A stretch of DNA of 64,000 nucleotides from Jiangella muralis (GCF_001270745.1 NZ_KQ434758.1:62001-126000); one strand, 5' to 3'; shown: positions 1 to 8,759, counted from the stretch's first letter. Made by a program: numbers and translations. The notes: generated by a model not told the origin, from the sequence alone.

Positions 1-323
1 TGCGGGCCCTCGTGCAGGAAGTACCAGTCGTGGTCGGTCCAGGACGTCGCGCCGGTGAGGGCCCGGCGGACGGCCACGGCGACCGCCTCGGCGGAGAACC
101 CGAGCATGACGACGCCGTCGAGGACACCGTCGACCCGCGCCGCCAGCTCCGCCGCGGACAGCGAGACCGGCGCCCCCACCAGCGCGGCATCGATGCGTTC
201 CAGCGCGTCGTCGGGTTCGAGGAAGAAGTCGCCGCTGACGCGCGCGTGCCGGATGACGCCGTCGAGGACGTCGAGGTCGACGACGACCAGCTTGCCGCCC
301 GGCACCTTGAACTCACCATGCAT
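1..323 (-). CDS. Lipoate-protein ligase family protein, N-terminal part (cut by window edge)
   Basis: Only the first 107 or so codons are inside the window; the 3' end lies before base 1. The predicted start reads MHGEFKVPGGKLVVVDLDV and continues with SGDFFLEPDDALERIDAAL. This resembles the accessory-domain start of the lipoate/biotin ligase-like family common in actinobacteria (family memory, not a search). Those proteins are thought to act on lipoyl attachment, but the catalytic ligase domain is not visible here, so the function is inferred. A second in-frame-looking ATG at 319 is in another frame and was rejected. The gene is divergent from the membrane protein at 374. Confidence 0.7.
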   Translation of the reverse strand, partial: MHGEFKVPGGKLVVVDLDVLDGVIRHARVSGDFFLEPDDALERIDAALVGAPVSLSAAELAARVDGVLDGVVMLGFSAEAVAVAVRRALTGATSWTDHDWYFLHEGP

Positions 324-361
324 GATCGTGACAACCGCCCCGGCCACGGGGCTGTTCCCGC

Positions 362-367
362 TACGCT
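362..367 (+). promoter_or_regulatory. -10 box TACGCT of a leaderless promoter
   Basis: TACGCT ends 6 nt before the ATG at 374. This spacing would place the transcription start at or next to the start codon, and no ribosome-binding site precedes the gene. Confidence 0.45.
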
Positions 368-373
368 CCGACC

Positions 374-1057
374 ATGCGGTCGAACCCCGTGGCGGCCCGT
401 TGGTGGCACGTCGTGACCCTGCTGGTCATCGTCGCGTCCCTGATCACGCAGCTGGTGCTGGTGTTCCAGGGCACCAACGTGCTGGTCGAGGACGGCACCG
501 TCCCGCCGTCGCGGGCGATGCGGCTGGTGAACTACCCCAGCTACTTCACCGTGCAGTCGAACATTCTGCTCGGCATCGGCGCGGCGATCCTCGTCGTCAG
601 GCCGGACGCGGACGGCCGCGCCTTCCGCGTACTGCGCCTCGCCGGCCTCATCGGCATCGCCGTCACCGGCGTCGTCTACGTGACGCTGCTGCGCGGCGAG
701 GTCAGCCTCGACGGCGCCGCGGTGCTCACCAACATCGGCTTCCACTACCTGTCGCCGCTGCTGGGCGTCATCGGCTGGCTGCTGTTCGGCCCGTGGCCGC
801 GGATCGAGCCGCGCACCATCGTCCTCAGCCTGAGCTGGCCGGTCGCCTGGCTGATCTACACGCTGATCCGCGGCGACGTCGTCGACTGGTACCCGTACCC
901 GTTCATCGACGTGGCCGAGCTCGGGTACGGGCGGACGCTGCTGAACGCGGCCGGCATCACGGTGGTGTTCCTGGCCGTGGGCTGGCTGTTCGCCTTCGGC
1001 GACCGTAGGCTCGGTGACCGTGCCTACGGATCTGACGACGTCGCTCGAACGCGCTGA
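374..1057 (+). CDS. Pr6Pr family integral membrane protein
   Basis: The 227-aa product has about six hydrophobic segments, beginning near residues 11-31. It contains the family-like stretch NYPSYFTVQSNILLGIG and a later WLIYTLIRGDVVDWYPYPF. This is the pattern of actinobacterial Pr6Pr (six-TM, FAR-17a/AIG1-like) proteins, whose biochemical role is not established. The start has no Shine-Dalgarno sequence but has a TACGCT box 6 nt upstream. Its last 44 nt overlap the start of the helicase gene in another frame. Confidence 0.75.
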   Translation: MRSNPVAARWWHVVTLLVIVASLITQLVLVFQGTNVLVEDGTVPPSRAMRLVNYPSYFTVQSNILLGIGAAILVVRPDADGRAFRVLRLAGLIGIAVTGVVYVTLLRGEVSLDGAAVLTNIGFHYLSPLLGVIGWLLFGPWPRIEPRTIVLSLSWPVAWLIYTLIRGDVVDWYPYPFIDVAELGYGRTLLNAAGITVVFLAVGWLFAFGDRRLGDRAYGSDDVARTR

Positions 1058-3539
1058 CCACGATCCGGACTCCCTCCACGACGCCTTCACCGAGTGGGCC
1101 GCCGAGCGCGGCTTCGACCTGTATCCGGCGCAGCAGGAGGCGCTGATCGAGCTGGTCTCCGGCTCGCACGTCATCCTCAGCACGCCGACGGGGTCGGGCA
1201 AGAGCCTGGTGGCGGTCGCGGCGCACTTCGCGGCGCTGGCCGACGGACGGCGGACGTTCTACACGGCGCCGCTGAAGGCGCTGGTGTCGGAGAAGTTCTT
1301 CGCGCTGATCGAGATCTTCGGCGCCGCCAACGTAGGCATGATGACCGGCGACTCCAGCGTCAACCCGACGGCGCCGATCATCTGCTGCACGGCCGAGATC
1401 CTCGCCAACATCGCACTGCGCAGCGGCGACGACGCCGACGTCGGCCAGGTCGTCATGGACGAGTTCCACTTCTACTCCGACCCGCAGCGCGGCTGGGCCT
1501 GGCAGGTGCCGCTGCTGGAGCTGACGAAGGCGCAGTTCCTGCTGATGTCGGCCACCCTCGGCGACGTGTCGTTCTTCGAGAAGGACCTGCGCCGCCGCAC
1601 CGGCCGCGAGGTCGCCGTCGTCACGTCGGTGCAGCGCCCGGTGCCGCTGACCTACCAGTACTCGCGCGAGGCGACGCACGACCTGCTGGCCGAGCTGCTG
1701 TCCACGCACCGCGCGCCGGTGTACGTCGTCCACTTCACCCAGGCGGCGGCGATCGAGCGGGCGCAGGCGCTGGTCAGCGTGAACGTCGCCAGCCGCGAGC
1801 AGCGCGACCGCATCGCCGCCGAGATCGGCGGGTTCCGGTTCAGCTCCGGGTTCGGGAAGGTGCTGAACCGGCTGGTGCGCGCTGGCATCGGCGTCCACCA
1901 CGCCGGCATGCTGCCGAAGTACCGCCGGCTGGTCGAGCGGCTCACGCAGGCCGGCCTGCTCAAGGTGGTGTGCGGGACGGACACCCTCGGCGTCGGCATC
2001 AACGTCCCCATCCGCACCGTCGTCTTCTCCGGCCTCACCAAGTACGACGGCGTCCGCATGCGCCAGCTCTCCGCCCGCGAGTTCCACCAGATCGCCGGGC
2101 GGGCCGGCCGGGCCGGGTACGACACCCTCGGCGAGGTGATCGTCCAGGCGCCGGAGCACGAGATCGAGAACCAGCGGCTGGTCGCGAAGGCCGGCGACGA
2201 CCCGAAGAAGCTGAAACGCGTCGTGCGGAAGAAGGCGCCCGAGGGGTTCGTCTCGTGGGGCGAGGCCAGCATGCAGCGGCTCATCGCGGCCGAGCCGGAG
2301 CAGCTGACCTCCAGCTTCGAGATCAGCAACGCCATGGTGCTGGGCCTGATCAGCCGGCCCGGCGACGCGTTCGCGCACGCCCGCACGCTGCTCACCGACA
2401 ACCACGAGCCGCCCTCGCGCACCCGCAAGCACGTCCACGACGCCATCGCGATCTACCGGGCGCTGGTCGCCGCCCAGGTGGTCGAGCGGGTCGACCCTCC
2501 CGACGCCGAGGGGCGGACGGTGCGTCTCACCGTCGACCTGCAACCGGACTTCGCGCTCAACCAGCCGCTGTCTCCGTTCGCGCTGGCCGCGTTCGACCTG
2601 CTCGACCAGGAGTCGCCCACCCACGCGCTGGACCTGCTCTCCGTCGTCGAGGCGACGCTGGACGACCCCCGTCAGGTGCTGTCGGCGCAGCAGCACAAGG
2701 CCCGCGGCGAGGCGATCGGCGCGATGAAGGCCGAGGGCATCGAGTACGACGAGCGCATGGAGCTGCTCGAGGACGTCACCCACCCGAAGCCGCTGGAAGA
2801 GCTGCTCGACGCCGCGTTCACGATCTACCGGCAGAGCCACCCGTGGGTCGGCGACTACGAGCTGTCGCCCAAGTCCGTCGCCCGCGACCTCTACGAACGC
2901 GCCATGAGCTTCGGCGAGTACGTCGCGTTCTACAGTCTGGCCCGCTCCGAAGGGCTGGTGCTGCGCTACCTCGCCGACGCCTTCCGCGCCATGCGCCAGA
3001 CGGTGCCCGAGGAGGCCCGCACCGAGGACGTCGCCGACCTCGTCGAGTGGCTGGGCGAGCTGGTCCGCCAGGTCGACTCGTCGCTGCTGGACGAGTGGGA
3101 GGCGCTGCGCAACCCGGCAGCACTCGACGGCGACGGCGGGGCGGTCCCGGTCGAGAACGCGCCCCGGCCGATCACCGAGAACCGGCGGGCGTTCCTGGTC
3201 GGCGTCCGCAACGCGCTGTTCCGGCGGGTCGAGCTGGCCGCCCGGCGCGACTGGGCCGGGCTGGCCGCGCTCGACTCCGCGGACGACTGGACGGCCGACG
3301 ACTGGCAGGACGCGCTGGAGCCGTACTTCGACGAGCACGCCGACATCGGCATCGGCCCGGACGCGCGCAGCGCGAAACGGCTGATCGTCACCGAGCACCC
3401 GGACCGCTGGGAGGTCCGGCAGATCCTCGACGACCCCGCCGGCGACCACGACTGGGGCTTCACCGTCGTCGTCGACCTCGCAGAGTCCAACGCCGCTGGC
3501 GCCCCCGTCATGGCCGCCAGCGAAGCCGGCCGGCTCTAG
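1014..3539 (+). CDS. DEAD/DEAH-box helicase with C-terminal DUF3516
   Basis: The 841-aa protein is a superfamily 2 helicase. Walker A TPTGSGKS is near residues 57-64, motif II is DEFH near 149-152, motif III SAT is near 179-181 and motif VI QIAGRAGRAG follows about 200 residues later. The remaining 400 or so residues match the actinobacterial DUF3516 extension (for example YELSPKSVARDLYERAMSFGEYV). The expected activity is ATP-dependent unwinding or remodelling of RNA or DNA; the substrate is unknown. It starts at GTG 1014, or at GTG 1020, which sits 8 nt after a TAGGCT box. It overlaps the preceding gene and may be co-transcribed with it. Confidence 0.85.
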   Translation: MTVPTDLTTSLERADHDPDSLHDAFTEWAAERGFDLYPAQQEALIELVSGSHVILSTPTGSGKSLVAVAAHFAALADGRRTFYTAPLKALVSEKFFALIEIFGAANVGMMTGDSSVNPTAPIICCTAEILANIALRSGDDADVGQVVMDEFHFYSDPQRGWAWQVPLLELTKAQFLLMSATLGDVSFFEKDLRRRTGREVAVVTSVQRPVPLTYQYSREATHDLLAELLSTHRAPVYVVHFTQAAAIERAQALVSVNVASREQRDRIAAEIGGFRFSSGFGKVLNRLVRAGIGVHHAGMLPKYRRLVERLTQAGLLKVVCGTDTLGVGINVPIRTVVFSGLTKYDGVRMRQLSAREFHQIAGRAGRAGYDTLGEVIVQAPEHEIENQRLVAKAGDDPKKLKRVVRKKAPEGFVSWGEASMQRLIAAEPEQLTSSFEISNAMVLGLISRPGDAFAHARTLLTDNHEPPSRTRKHVHDAIAIYRALVAAQVVERVDPPDAEGRTVRLTVDLQPDFALNQPLSPFALAAFDLLDQESPTHALDLLSVVEATLDDPRQVLSAQQHKARGEAIGAMKAEGIEYDERMELLEDVTHPKPLEELLDAAFTIYRQSHPWVGDYELSPKSVARDLYERAMSFGEYVAFYSLARSEGLVLRYLADAFRAMRQTVPEEARTEDVADLVEWLGELVRQVDSSLLDEWEALRNPAALDGDGGAVPVENAPRPITENRRAFLVGVRNALFRRVELAARRDWAGLAALDSADDWTADDWQDALEPYFDEHADIGIGPDARSAKRLIVTEHPDRWEVRQILDDPAGDHDWGFTVVVDLAESNAAGAPVMAASEAGRL

Positions 3540-3545
3540 ACCCCG

Positions 3546-4061
3546 TCAGACGCCCGTCGCGGCGAACCAGGTGGTCGCGTTCGGCCCGACGAACACGACC
3601 GGGGCGATGCACGGCTCCGGCAGGTCGACGCGGTCCTTGATCTCCGAGTCGCCGCCGGTGGACGCCGGGAACGGGTCGGTGGCCACGTTCACCGTCGTCG
3701 CGACGCCGTCGACCGTGGTCAGGCAGCTGACGACGGCGACGAAGTTCGGCGCCGGGTTGACGCCCTGACGGTCCGGCGGCACGGGCGCCGCTTCGAGCAG
3801 GACGAGGTCGTCCACCTCGACCTCGATGCGGCCGTTGCTGGACAACTCGACCTCCGCCTTGTCCAGCTGCCACGGCAGGCCGCCGCCGTTGACGCCGCGG
3901 ATCGGGTTGGCGGCGCCGACGTACGGCCCGTCGACCGCGACCATGGTGTCGGCCTCGACCACGGTGCGGCCCTTCGAGTGCCCGTGCCCGCCCGACGCGG
4001 GCAGCGCCACGAGCGCGGCCGTCGCCAGCGACGCGAGCACGGCTGCGGGTATGCGCTTCAT
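3546..4061 (-). CDS. Secreted protein of unknown function
   Basis: The 171-aa product has a clear Sec signal: MKRIPAAVLASLATAALVALPASG, with a likely cut after ASG. The mature part is acidic, beta-rich and contains two cysteines (VVSCLTTVDG and LPEPCIAPV) that could form one disulfide. A GCGAAGGGGATAGAC sequence before the ATG supplies the ribosome site. I recognise no domain. It is convergent with the helicase gene (6 nt apart) and follows the LGFP-repeat gene on the same strand, so both may serve the cell surface. Confidence 0.6.
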   Translation of the reverse strand: MKRIPAAVLASLATAALVALPASGGHGHSKGRTVVEADTMVAVDGPYVGAANPIRGVNGGGLPWQLDKAEVELSSNGRIEVEVDDLVLLEAAPVPPDRQGVNPAPNFVAVVSCLTTVDGVATTVNVATDPFPASTGGDSEIKDRVDLPEPCIAPVVFVGPNATTWFAATGV

Positions 4062-4145
4062 GTCTATCCCCTTCGCAGGTCGATGGTCCTCCCCTCCTGA
4101 TACGAGCCGGACGAGCGAAAGGATCGCGTCGCTACCGACGCGGCG

Positions 4146-5594
4146 TCAGCCGAAGGTCACGTCGAAGTAGGCCTTGTACGCTCCCTCACCGGTGAGCAGC
4201 GGCGTCGCGAGGTGGAACTCGACGTCACGCTCGCGCTGCCGCGGTGCCTGCGCGAGGCCGATCAGTGCCTTGGGCGCCAGCGGGAACACGGCCGTGCCGA
4301 TCGTGTCGTCGCCGCTGTCGATGGCGTCGTTGATGGCGTTGGCGATCGGCCCGGCACCCGCGTTGGCCAGGGCGAGGGCGATGCCGCTGACGGTGAGCCC
4401 GACGCCGGTCGCCGCGACGGCGGCGGCGAGGCCGTTCATCGCCAGCCGCACCCCGGCCTCGATCTGGCCGCGGTACTCGTCCGGGTTGCCGGTGTCGTGC
4501 TCGGCCATCGTGACGGTGAGCGCGCCGATGCCGGCCGGCGGCCCCTGGTAGACGACCATGGCGTCCGGGAACGACCCGCCGGCGTCGACGCCGACGATCG
4601 GCGTACGGACGGAGACGGTGGCGTCCCGGTTCGGCCCGACGGACGTGGCGACGACGTAGGTCTCGTCCTGCGCGGAGAGCTCGTCGGACTCCGCGAAGCA
4701 GTTCTGCCCGCGGTAGCGGACCTGGATGCTGCGGACCACCTGGACGCCGAGGTCCTCCCAGAGGTAGATGTCGCCGTGCTCGAAGGTGTTCACCTTGCCG
4801 CGGTCGGCCCGCTCGATCTGCTCGTTGCTGGTCGGGTAGCCGAGGTCACTGGTGGGCCCGCCCAGTTCCTTCCACTTGGCGCCGATCTGCCCGTGCACTT
4901 CGTGCGCGCCGGTGGCTGTGGTCGAGTACATGGTGCCGTTCTCGAATTCGGTGACCTTCCCGCGGCCGTCGGGCACCCGTTTCGTGTCGGAGAGCGGCCG
5001 GCCCAGGAAGCTGCCGAGCCCGCCGAGTTCCTTGTACTCCGCGTAGATCGGCGCGTCGATCGCGATCGCGTCGCCGGACGGATGCAGGAAATAGATCACC
5101 CGGTCGCCGTTGAACTCCTGGGAGTAGAAGCGGCCGCCGCTCGTCGGCGTCGAGTGGATCGGCCCCGTGGGCGTGTCGAAGGCCGACGTCTCCAACGCCT
5201 TGTCGGCGATGCCGTCGCGCACGATCCGGGCCACCCCCAGGCCGTCGGCCCGGCCCTCCAGCCAGGCCGCCTTCAGGTCCTCGACGTGCTCGGCGCCCAG
5301 TGGCGGCGGGACGAAGTCGTCGGTCGTCGTGCCGCGGAGGCCGACGGTGATGCCTCGCTTGAACCCCTTCTTGTAGGCCTCGAACCGGGCCATGCCGTCG
5401 TCGAAGCCCTCAGTGAACGCGTCCGTGGCCGGTCCCGGCTCACCCACCGGGTTGTTGTCCAGCCTGTGGTCGCCGAACGCGCCCTCCTTGTACCCGTCGG
5501 CGTACGCCGGTCCCAGGACCGGATCGCCCGTGTGCGGATTCTCGAACGGTCGCTCGATGAGCTGGGTACCCGTCCCGTCCTCGCCGTTCGGCAT
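4146..5594 (-). CDS. LGFP-repeat protein with N-terminal YxxG-type repeats
   Basis: The predicted product is 482 aa. The middle carries LGFP-type repeats: GSFLGRPLSDTKRVPDGRG followed by TSDLGYPTSNEQIERADRG, each ending in an aromatic FE(N/H)G motif. LGFP repeats are known from actinobacterial envelope proteins, where they are thought to tether proteins to the wall. The N-terminal part has two similar stretches, AYADGYKEGAFGDH and AFTEGFDDGMAR. The C-terminal part has a hydrophobic alanine-rich helix and a beta-rich end. No signal peptide is visible. The ATG at 5594 is chosen because GGGGGG lies 8 nt upstream; ATG 5600 is the alternative. Confidence 0.65.
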   Translation of the reverse strand: MPNGEDGTGTQLIERPFENPHTGDPVLGPAYADGYKEGAFGDHRLDNNPVGEPGPATDAFTEGFDDGMARFEAYKKGFKRGITVGLRGTTTDDFVPPPLGAEHVEDLKAAWLEGRADGLGVARIVRDGIADKALETSAFDTPTGPIHSTPTSGGRFYSQEFNGDRVIYFLHPSGDAIAIDAPIYAEYKELGGLGSFLGRPLSDTKRVPDGRGKVTEFENGTMYSTTATGAHEVHGQIGAKWKELGGPTSDLGYPTSNEQIERADRGKVNTFEHGDIYLWEDLGVQVVRSIQVRYRGQNCFAESDELSAQDETYVVATSVGPNRDATVSVRTPIVGVDAGGSFPDAMVVYQGPPAGIGALTVTMAEHDTGNPDEYRGQIEAGVRLAMNGLAAAVAATGVGLTVSGIALALANAGAGPIANAINDAIDSGDDTIGTAVFPLAPKALIGLAQAPRQRERDVEFHLATPLLTGEGAYKAYFDVTFG

Positions 5595-5698
5595 GACCAT
5601 CGCCCCCCGTGAAGCCCTGGCCCGTGCCGTGCGGCACCGGGCCGCCTGATGTTTCCCCTCTTCGCAGCATGGCACCGGCGGCGGACGGTGTGAAGGGA

Positions 5699-5728
5699 TT
5701 GACATGTGACCTTTTGGTCACCTATCGT
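5699..5728 (+). promoter_or_regulatory. Promoter of the arsR-type operon with embedded operator
   Basis: TTGACA (5699-5704) is followed 18 nt later by TATCGT (5723-5728), which ends 7 nt before the ATG at 5736, so the mRNA is probably leaderless. A perfect inverted repeat, GTGACC-TTTT-GGTCAC (5706-5721), fills the spacer. This is where an autorepressing ArsR protein would bind; the binding itself is inferred. Confidence 0.7.
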
Positions 5729-5735
5729 CGATGCC

Positions 5736-6053
5736 ATGACCGGCGACCGGGTCTTCAAGGCACTCGCCGATCCCACCCGGCGCTTCCTGCTCGACCTGCT
5801 CTTCACGCGTGACGGCCGCACGCTGACCGAGCTGGAGTCCGAGCTGGAGATGAGCCGCTTCGGCGTCATGAAGCACCTGCGCGTGCTGGAGGAAGCGAAC
5901 CTCGTGGTCACGCGCCGGTCGGGGCGGGAGAAGTGGCACTTCCTCAACCCCGTCCCGATCCGGGAGATCCACGACCGGTGGATCGACAAGTACACCGAGC
6001 ACCACACGACGGCGCTCATCGAGCTCAAGGCCGAACTGGAGGACGAATCATGA
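5736..6053 (+). CDS. ArsR-family transcriptional regulator
   Basis: The 105-aa product is a small winged-helix protein. It opens with VFKALADPTRRFLLDLLF, followed by a recognition region around ELEMSRFGVMKHLRVLEEANLV and a wing GREKWHFLNP. No CxC metal-binding motif is present, so this belongs to the non-metal ArsR group that is often paired with SRPBCC proteins. The start at 5736 is fixed by the promoter 7 nt upstream. The stop overlaps the next start as ATGA, so the two genes are translationally coupled. The perfect operator in its own promoter suggests autoregulation. Confidence 0.88.
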   Translation: MTGDRVFKALADPTRRFLLDLLFTRDGRTLTELESELEMSRFGVMKHLRVLEEANLVVTRRSGREKWHFLNPVPIREIHDRWIDKYTEHHTTALIELKAELEDES

Positions 6054-6571
6054 CGACCGCGACCGTGACCACCACGCAGGTGTATCGCATCTACATCAAG
6101 GCCACCCCGGAGGCGATCTGGGCGGCCATCACGCAGCCGGAATGGACGGCGCGCTACGGCTACACCGGCATCGCCAGCTACGACCTGCGGCCGGGCGGCG
6201 CCTACTCCGTCGCGCCGACGCCGGAGTTCAAGGCCGCGGCCGAGGCGCAGGGGTTCCCGTGCCCCGACGTCATCGTGGACGGCGAGGTGATCGAGGCCGA
6301 GCCGCCGCGGCGCCTGGTGACGACGTTCCGGATGCTGATGGACCCGGCGATGGCCGAGGAGGGCTTCACCCGCATCACCCACGAGATCTCGCCCGCGCCC
6401 GACGGCAAGTCCTGCTCGCTGACATTGACGCACGAACTGGCCGGCGCGCCGCTGCTGGCCGCGCTGTCCCGCGGCGACAACGAGGCCGAGGGGGCCGGCG
6501 GCGGGCACGCCTGGGTGCTCAGCGACCTCAAGAGCCTGCTCGAGACCGGGGCCGCCCTAGGGGGTGACTGA
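6050..6571 (+). CDS. SRPBCC (START/Bet v1-like, AHSA1-type) domain protein
   Basis: The 173-aa product begins VYRIYIKATPEAIWAAITQPEWTARYG, the usual first strand and helix of the AHSA1 branch of the SRPBCC fold. It ends with a helix containing WVLSDLKSLLETG. These proteins bind hydrophobic ligands in a deep cavity; the ligand here cannot be read from sequence. It overlaps the ArsR gene by 4 nt, a standard ArsR-SRPBCC operon arrangement, so its expression is expected to follow the ArsR operator. Confidence 0.85.
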   Translation: MTTATVTTTQVYRIYIKATPEAIWAAITQPEWTARYGYTGIASYDLRPGGAYSVAPTPEFKAAAEAQGFPCPDVIVDGEVIEAEPPRRLVTTFRMLMDPAMAEEGFTRITHEISPAPDGKSCSLTLTHELAGAPLLAALSRGDNEAEGAGGGHAWVLSDLKSLLETGAALGGD

Positions 6572-6741
6572 CGGATCTTCGGCGGCGCGGATCGACGCCC
6601 AGGAACCGACCAGCTGCGTTGTCGTCGTCACTCGATGGCACCGCATCGACCTCCTCCTCCGCCTTGCTGGACCGGCCCCTGGACGCCGCCCGCATCCACC
6701 AATACCCGTCAGACACCCCCTGGCGGAGTGATCGACGGGCG

Positions 6742-6786
6742 CAGCCGTTCGGCCGACACGCTGATCACGTGTCGGCCGAACGGCTG
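6742..6786. terminator. 19-bp perfect hairpin with a CTGATCA loop
   Basis: The arm CAGCCGTTCGGCCGACACG (6742-6760) is repeated as its exact reverse complement at 6768-6786 around a 7-nt loop. There is no T tract, so it may be a factor-independent terminator of unusual strength or a processing/regulatory structure. It lies in the 319-bp gap 6572-6890, which otherwise holds only a short 6-6-6 inverted repeat (AAGTGA/TCACTT, 6831-6848) and the ribosome site of the next small gene. Confidence 0.6.
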
Positions 6787-6890
6787 ATCTTGGTCGACTC
6801 ACCGAATTTCGATGCGACATCGCGCGCAGAAAGTGACAGACTTCACTTCGGCGATACCGCAGGAAACATTCTTACGAGAAAGGACCCAAG

Positions 6891-7046
6891 GTGATTCGGG
6901 GGATCCTCGACCACGGCAGCAACGGCTGGCGGGTCGAACTGTACGACACCGAACCTCTCCGCCGTACCATCATCGAGATCGACGAGCTGCCCACGTGGGC
7001 CGACGCGTCGGCCGTCATGAGCAGCGCATTCAAGCTGGTCAGCTGA
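6891..7046 (+). CDS. Small protein of 51 aa, unknown function
   Basis: A GTG start preceded by GAAAGGA at 6-nt spacing opens a 51-codon frame. It reads MIRGILDHGSNGWRVELYD at the start and ends in MSSAFKLVS. The composition is protein-like, with mixed hydrophobic and acidic residues and two tryptophans, and the upstream region is AT-richer than its surroundings. I recognise no family. The last 8 nt overlap the 3' end of cimA tail to tail. It could be an orphan small gene, and similarity to other genomes would decide. Confidence 0.5.
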   Translation: MIRGILDHGSNGWRVELYDTEPLRRTIIEIDELPTWADASAVMSSAFKLVS

Positions 7047-8628
7047 TCGCCGACTCCCCCTGGCGCAGCAGTCCGTAGGTGACGGCGTCGACGAGCGCCT
7101 CCCACGAGGCCTCGATGATGTTGGCTCCGACACCCACGGTCTCCCAGGACGTCTTGCCGTCCGTCATCTCCACGAGCACGCGCGTCACCGCGTCCGTGCC
7201 GTGGGCCGCGTCCAGGATCCGCACCCGGAAGTCGATCAGCTCCAACTTGGCGATCTCCGGGTAGAGCGCACCGATCGCGGTGCGCAGGGCGTGGTCGAGC
7301 GCGTTGACCGGACCGTTGCCTTCACCGGTCACCACGACGCGCTCGCCCCCCGCCCGCAGCTTCACCGTCGCCTCGCTGATGGCGTCGCCGCCGGGCCGCG
7401 ACTCGGTGATGACCCGCCACGACTCCACGTCGAAGTAGCTGGGCCGGCCCTCGGCCTCCTCGCGCAGCAGCAGCTCGAACGACGCGTCGGCCGCCTCGAA
7501 CGTGTAGCCGGCCGCCTCGAGGTCCTTCACCCGCTGGGTGACCCGGGTGACCAGCTCGCGGTCGCCGGACACGTCGTAGCCCAGCTCGCGGCTCTTCAGC
7601 TCGACACTCGCCCGGCCGGCCATGTCGGACACCAGCAGCCGCATGTCGTTGCCGACCCGCGCGGGGTCGGTGTGCTGGTAGAGGTCGGGGTCGACCTTGA
7701 TCGCGCTGGCGTGCAGGCCGGCCTTGTGCGCGAACGCGCTGGCACCGACGTAGGGCTGCCGCGAGTAGGGCACGATGTTGGTCAGCTCGGAGACGGCGTG
7801 CGCGATGCGGGTGGCCTCCTGCAGCGCGCCCTCCGGCAGCACCGTCAGATCGCGCTTGAGCTGCAGGTTCGCGACCACCGTCATGATGTCGGCGTTGCCG
7901 GTGCGCTCCCCCGTCCCGTTGACGGTGCCCTGCACGTGGGTGGCGCCCGCGTCGACGGCGGCGACGGAGTTGGCGACGGCACAGCCGGTGTCGTTGTGGG
8001 CGTGCATGCCGACCCGGGCGCCCGTGCGCGCGAGCACGTCGCGCACCGTCGCGCCGACGTCGTCGGGCAGCATGCCGCCGTTGGTGTCGCACAGCACGAC
8101 GACGTCGGCGCCGGCGCCGGTGGCGGTGCGCAGCACCCGCAGCGAGTACTCGGGGTTCGTCCGGTAGCCGTCGAAGAAGTGCTCGGCGTCGAGGAAGACG
8201 CGGCGGCCGTTCTGCACGAGGAAGCCGACGGTGTCGGCGATCATCGCGAGATTCTCGTCGAGCGTGGTGCGCAGCGCCCGCTCGACGTGCCCGACGTGGC
8301 TCTTCGCGACCAGCGTCACGACCGGCGTCTCGGCGTCGAGCAGCGCCCGCACCTGCGGGTCCTCGGCCGCCGTGGTGCCCGCCTTCCGGGTGGCGCCGAA
8401 CGCCGCCAGCTTCGCGTGCGTCAGGTTCAGCTCGGTGCGGGCGCGGCGGAAGAACTCGGTGTCCTTCGGGACGGCGCCCGGCCAGCCACCCTCGATGAAG
8501 CCGACCCCGAGCTCGTCCAGGTGACTGGCGATGGCGAGCTTGTCCTGCACGGAGAGCGACAGGCCTTCCTGCTGGGCGCCGTCGCGGAGCGTGGTGTCGT
8601 AGACGTGGAACTGCTCGGGGTCGGTCAC
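7039..8628 (-). CDS. cimA: Citramalate synthase
   Basis: The 529-aa enzyme condenses pyruvate with acetyl-CoA to (R)-citramalate, the threonine-independent entry to isoleucine. The N-terminal TIM barrel shows the DRE-TIM motif [13 protein letters not shown] and the metal-binding HAHND motif (MHAHNDTG). The C-terminal third (from about residue 400) is the LeuA dimerisation/allosteric domain, giving the expected length of the CimA group rather than LeuA. The start is GTG 8628 with GAGGA 7 nt upstream. A leader-peptide attenuator precedes it (8655-8765). It is the last gene of the scattered minus-strand ilv/leu set. Confidence 0.9.
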   Translation of the reverse strand: MTDPEQFHVYDTTLRDGAQQEGLSLSVQDKLAIASHLDELGVGFIEGGWPGAVPKDTEFFRRARTELNLTHAKLAAFGATRKAGTTAAEDPQVRALLDAETPVVTLVAKSHVGHVERALRTTLDENLAMIADTVGFLVQNGRRVFLDAEHFFDGYRTNPEYSLRVLRTATGAGADVVVLCDTNGGMLPDDVGATVRDVLARTGARVGMHAHNDTGCAVANSVAAVDAGATHVQGTVNGTGERTGNADIMTVVANLQLKRDLTVLPEGALQEATRIAHAVSELTNIVPYSRQPYVGASAFAHKAGLHASAIKVDPDLYQHTDPARVGNDMRLLVSDMAGRASVELKSRELGYDVSGDRELVTRVTQRVKDLEAAGYTFEAADASFELLLREEAEGRPSYFDVESWRVITESRPGGDAISEATVKLRAGGERVVVTGEGNGPVNALDHALRTAIGALYPEIAKLELIDFRVRILDAAHGTDAVTRVLVEMTDGKTSWETVGVGANIIEASWEALVDAVTYGLLRQGESAIS

Positions 8629-8654
8629 TGCTCTGTCCTCACGGGGGGTCTGCT

Positions 8655-8691
8655 GACAAAACAAAAGACCTCCCGCGGATGCGAGAGGTCT
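8655..8691 (-). terminator. Attenuator terminator of cimA
   Basis: On the minus strand the sequence folds as AGACCTC-T-CGC, loop ATCC, GCG-G-GAGGTCT, one mismatch in an 11-bp stem, and runs directly into TTTGTTTTG. This intrinsic terminator lies between the leader peptide and cimA, so it must be read through for cimA to be expressed. Confidence 0.8.
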
Positions 8692-8724
8692 GCGCGCCTG
8701 GCATGGTGCTGGGTGCCGGCGCGC

Positions 8725-8751
8725 CTACGGAATAATCAGACAGAAAGTCAT
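8725..8751 (-). CDS. cimA leader peptide MTFCLIIP
   Basis: ATG ACT TTC TGT CTG ATT ATT CCG TAG encodes 8 residues, including Leu-Ile-Ile. ATT is a rare isoleucine codon in this high-GC DNA, so a ribosome short of charged Ile-tRNA would stall here. Downstream, GCGCGCC and GGCGCGC can pair in an alternative stem before the terminator. Isoleucine is the end product of the CimA pathway, so the codon content fits attenuation. The function is inferred from layout. Confidence 0.7.
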   Translation of the reverse strand: MTFCLIIP

Positions 8752-8759
8752 CGTGCAGC

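Noticed and set aside
957-3449. Long minus-strand open frame opposite the helicase gene
   Set aside because: It is arginine/valine/glycine-biased with no domain and mirrors the third-position GC of the helicase; it is a shadow frame.
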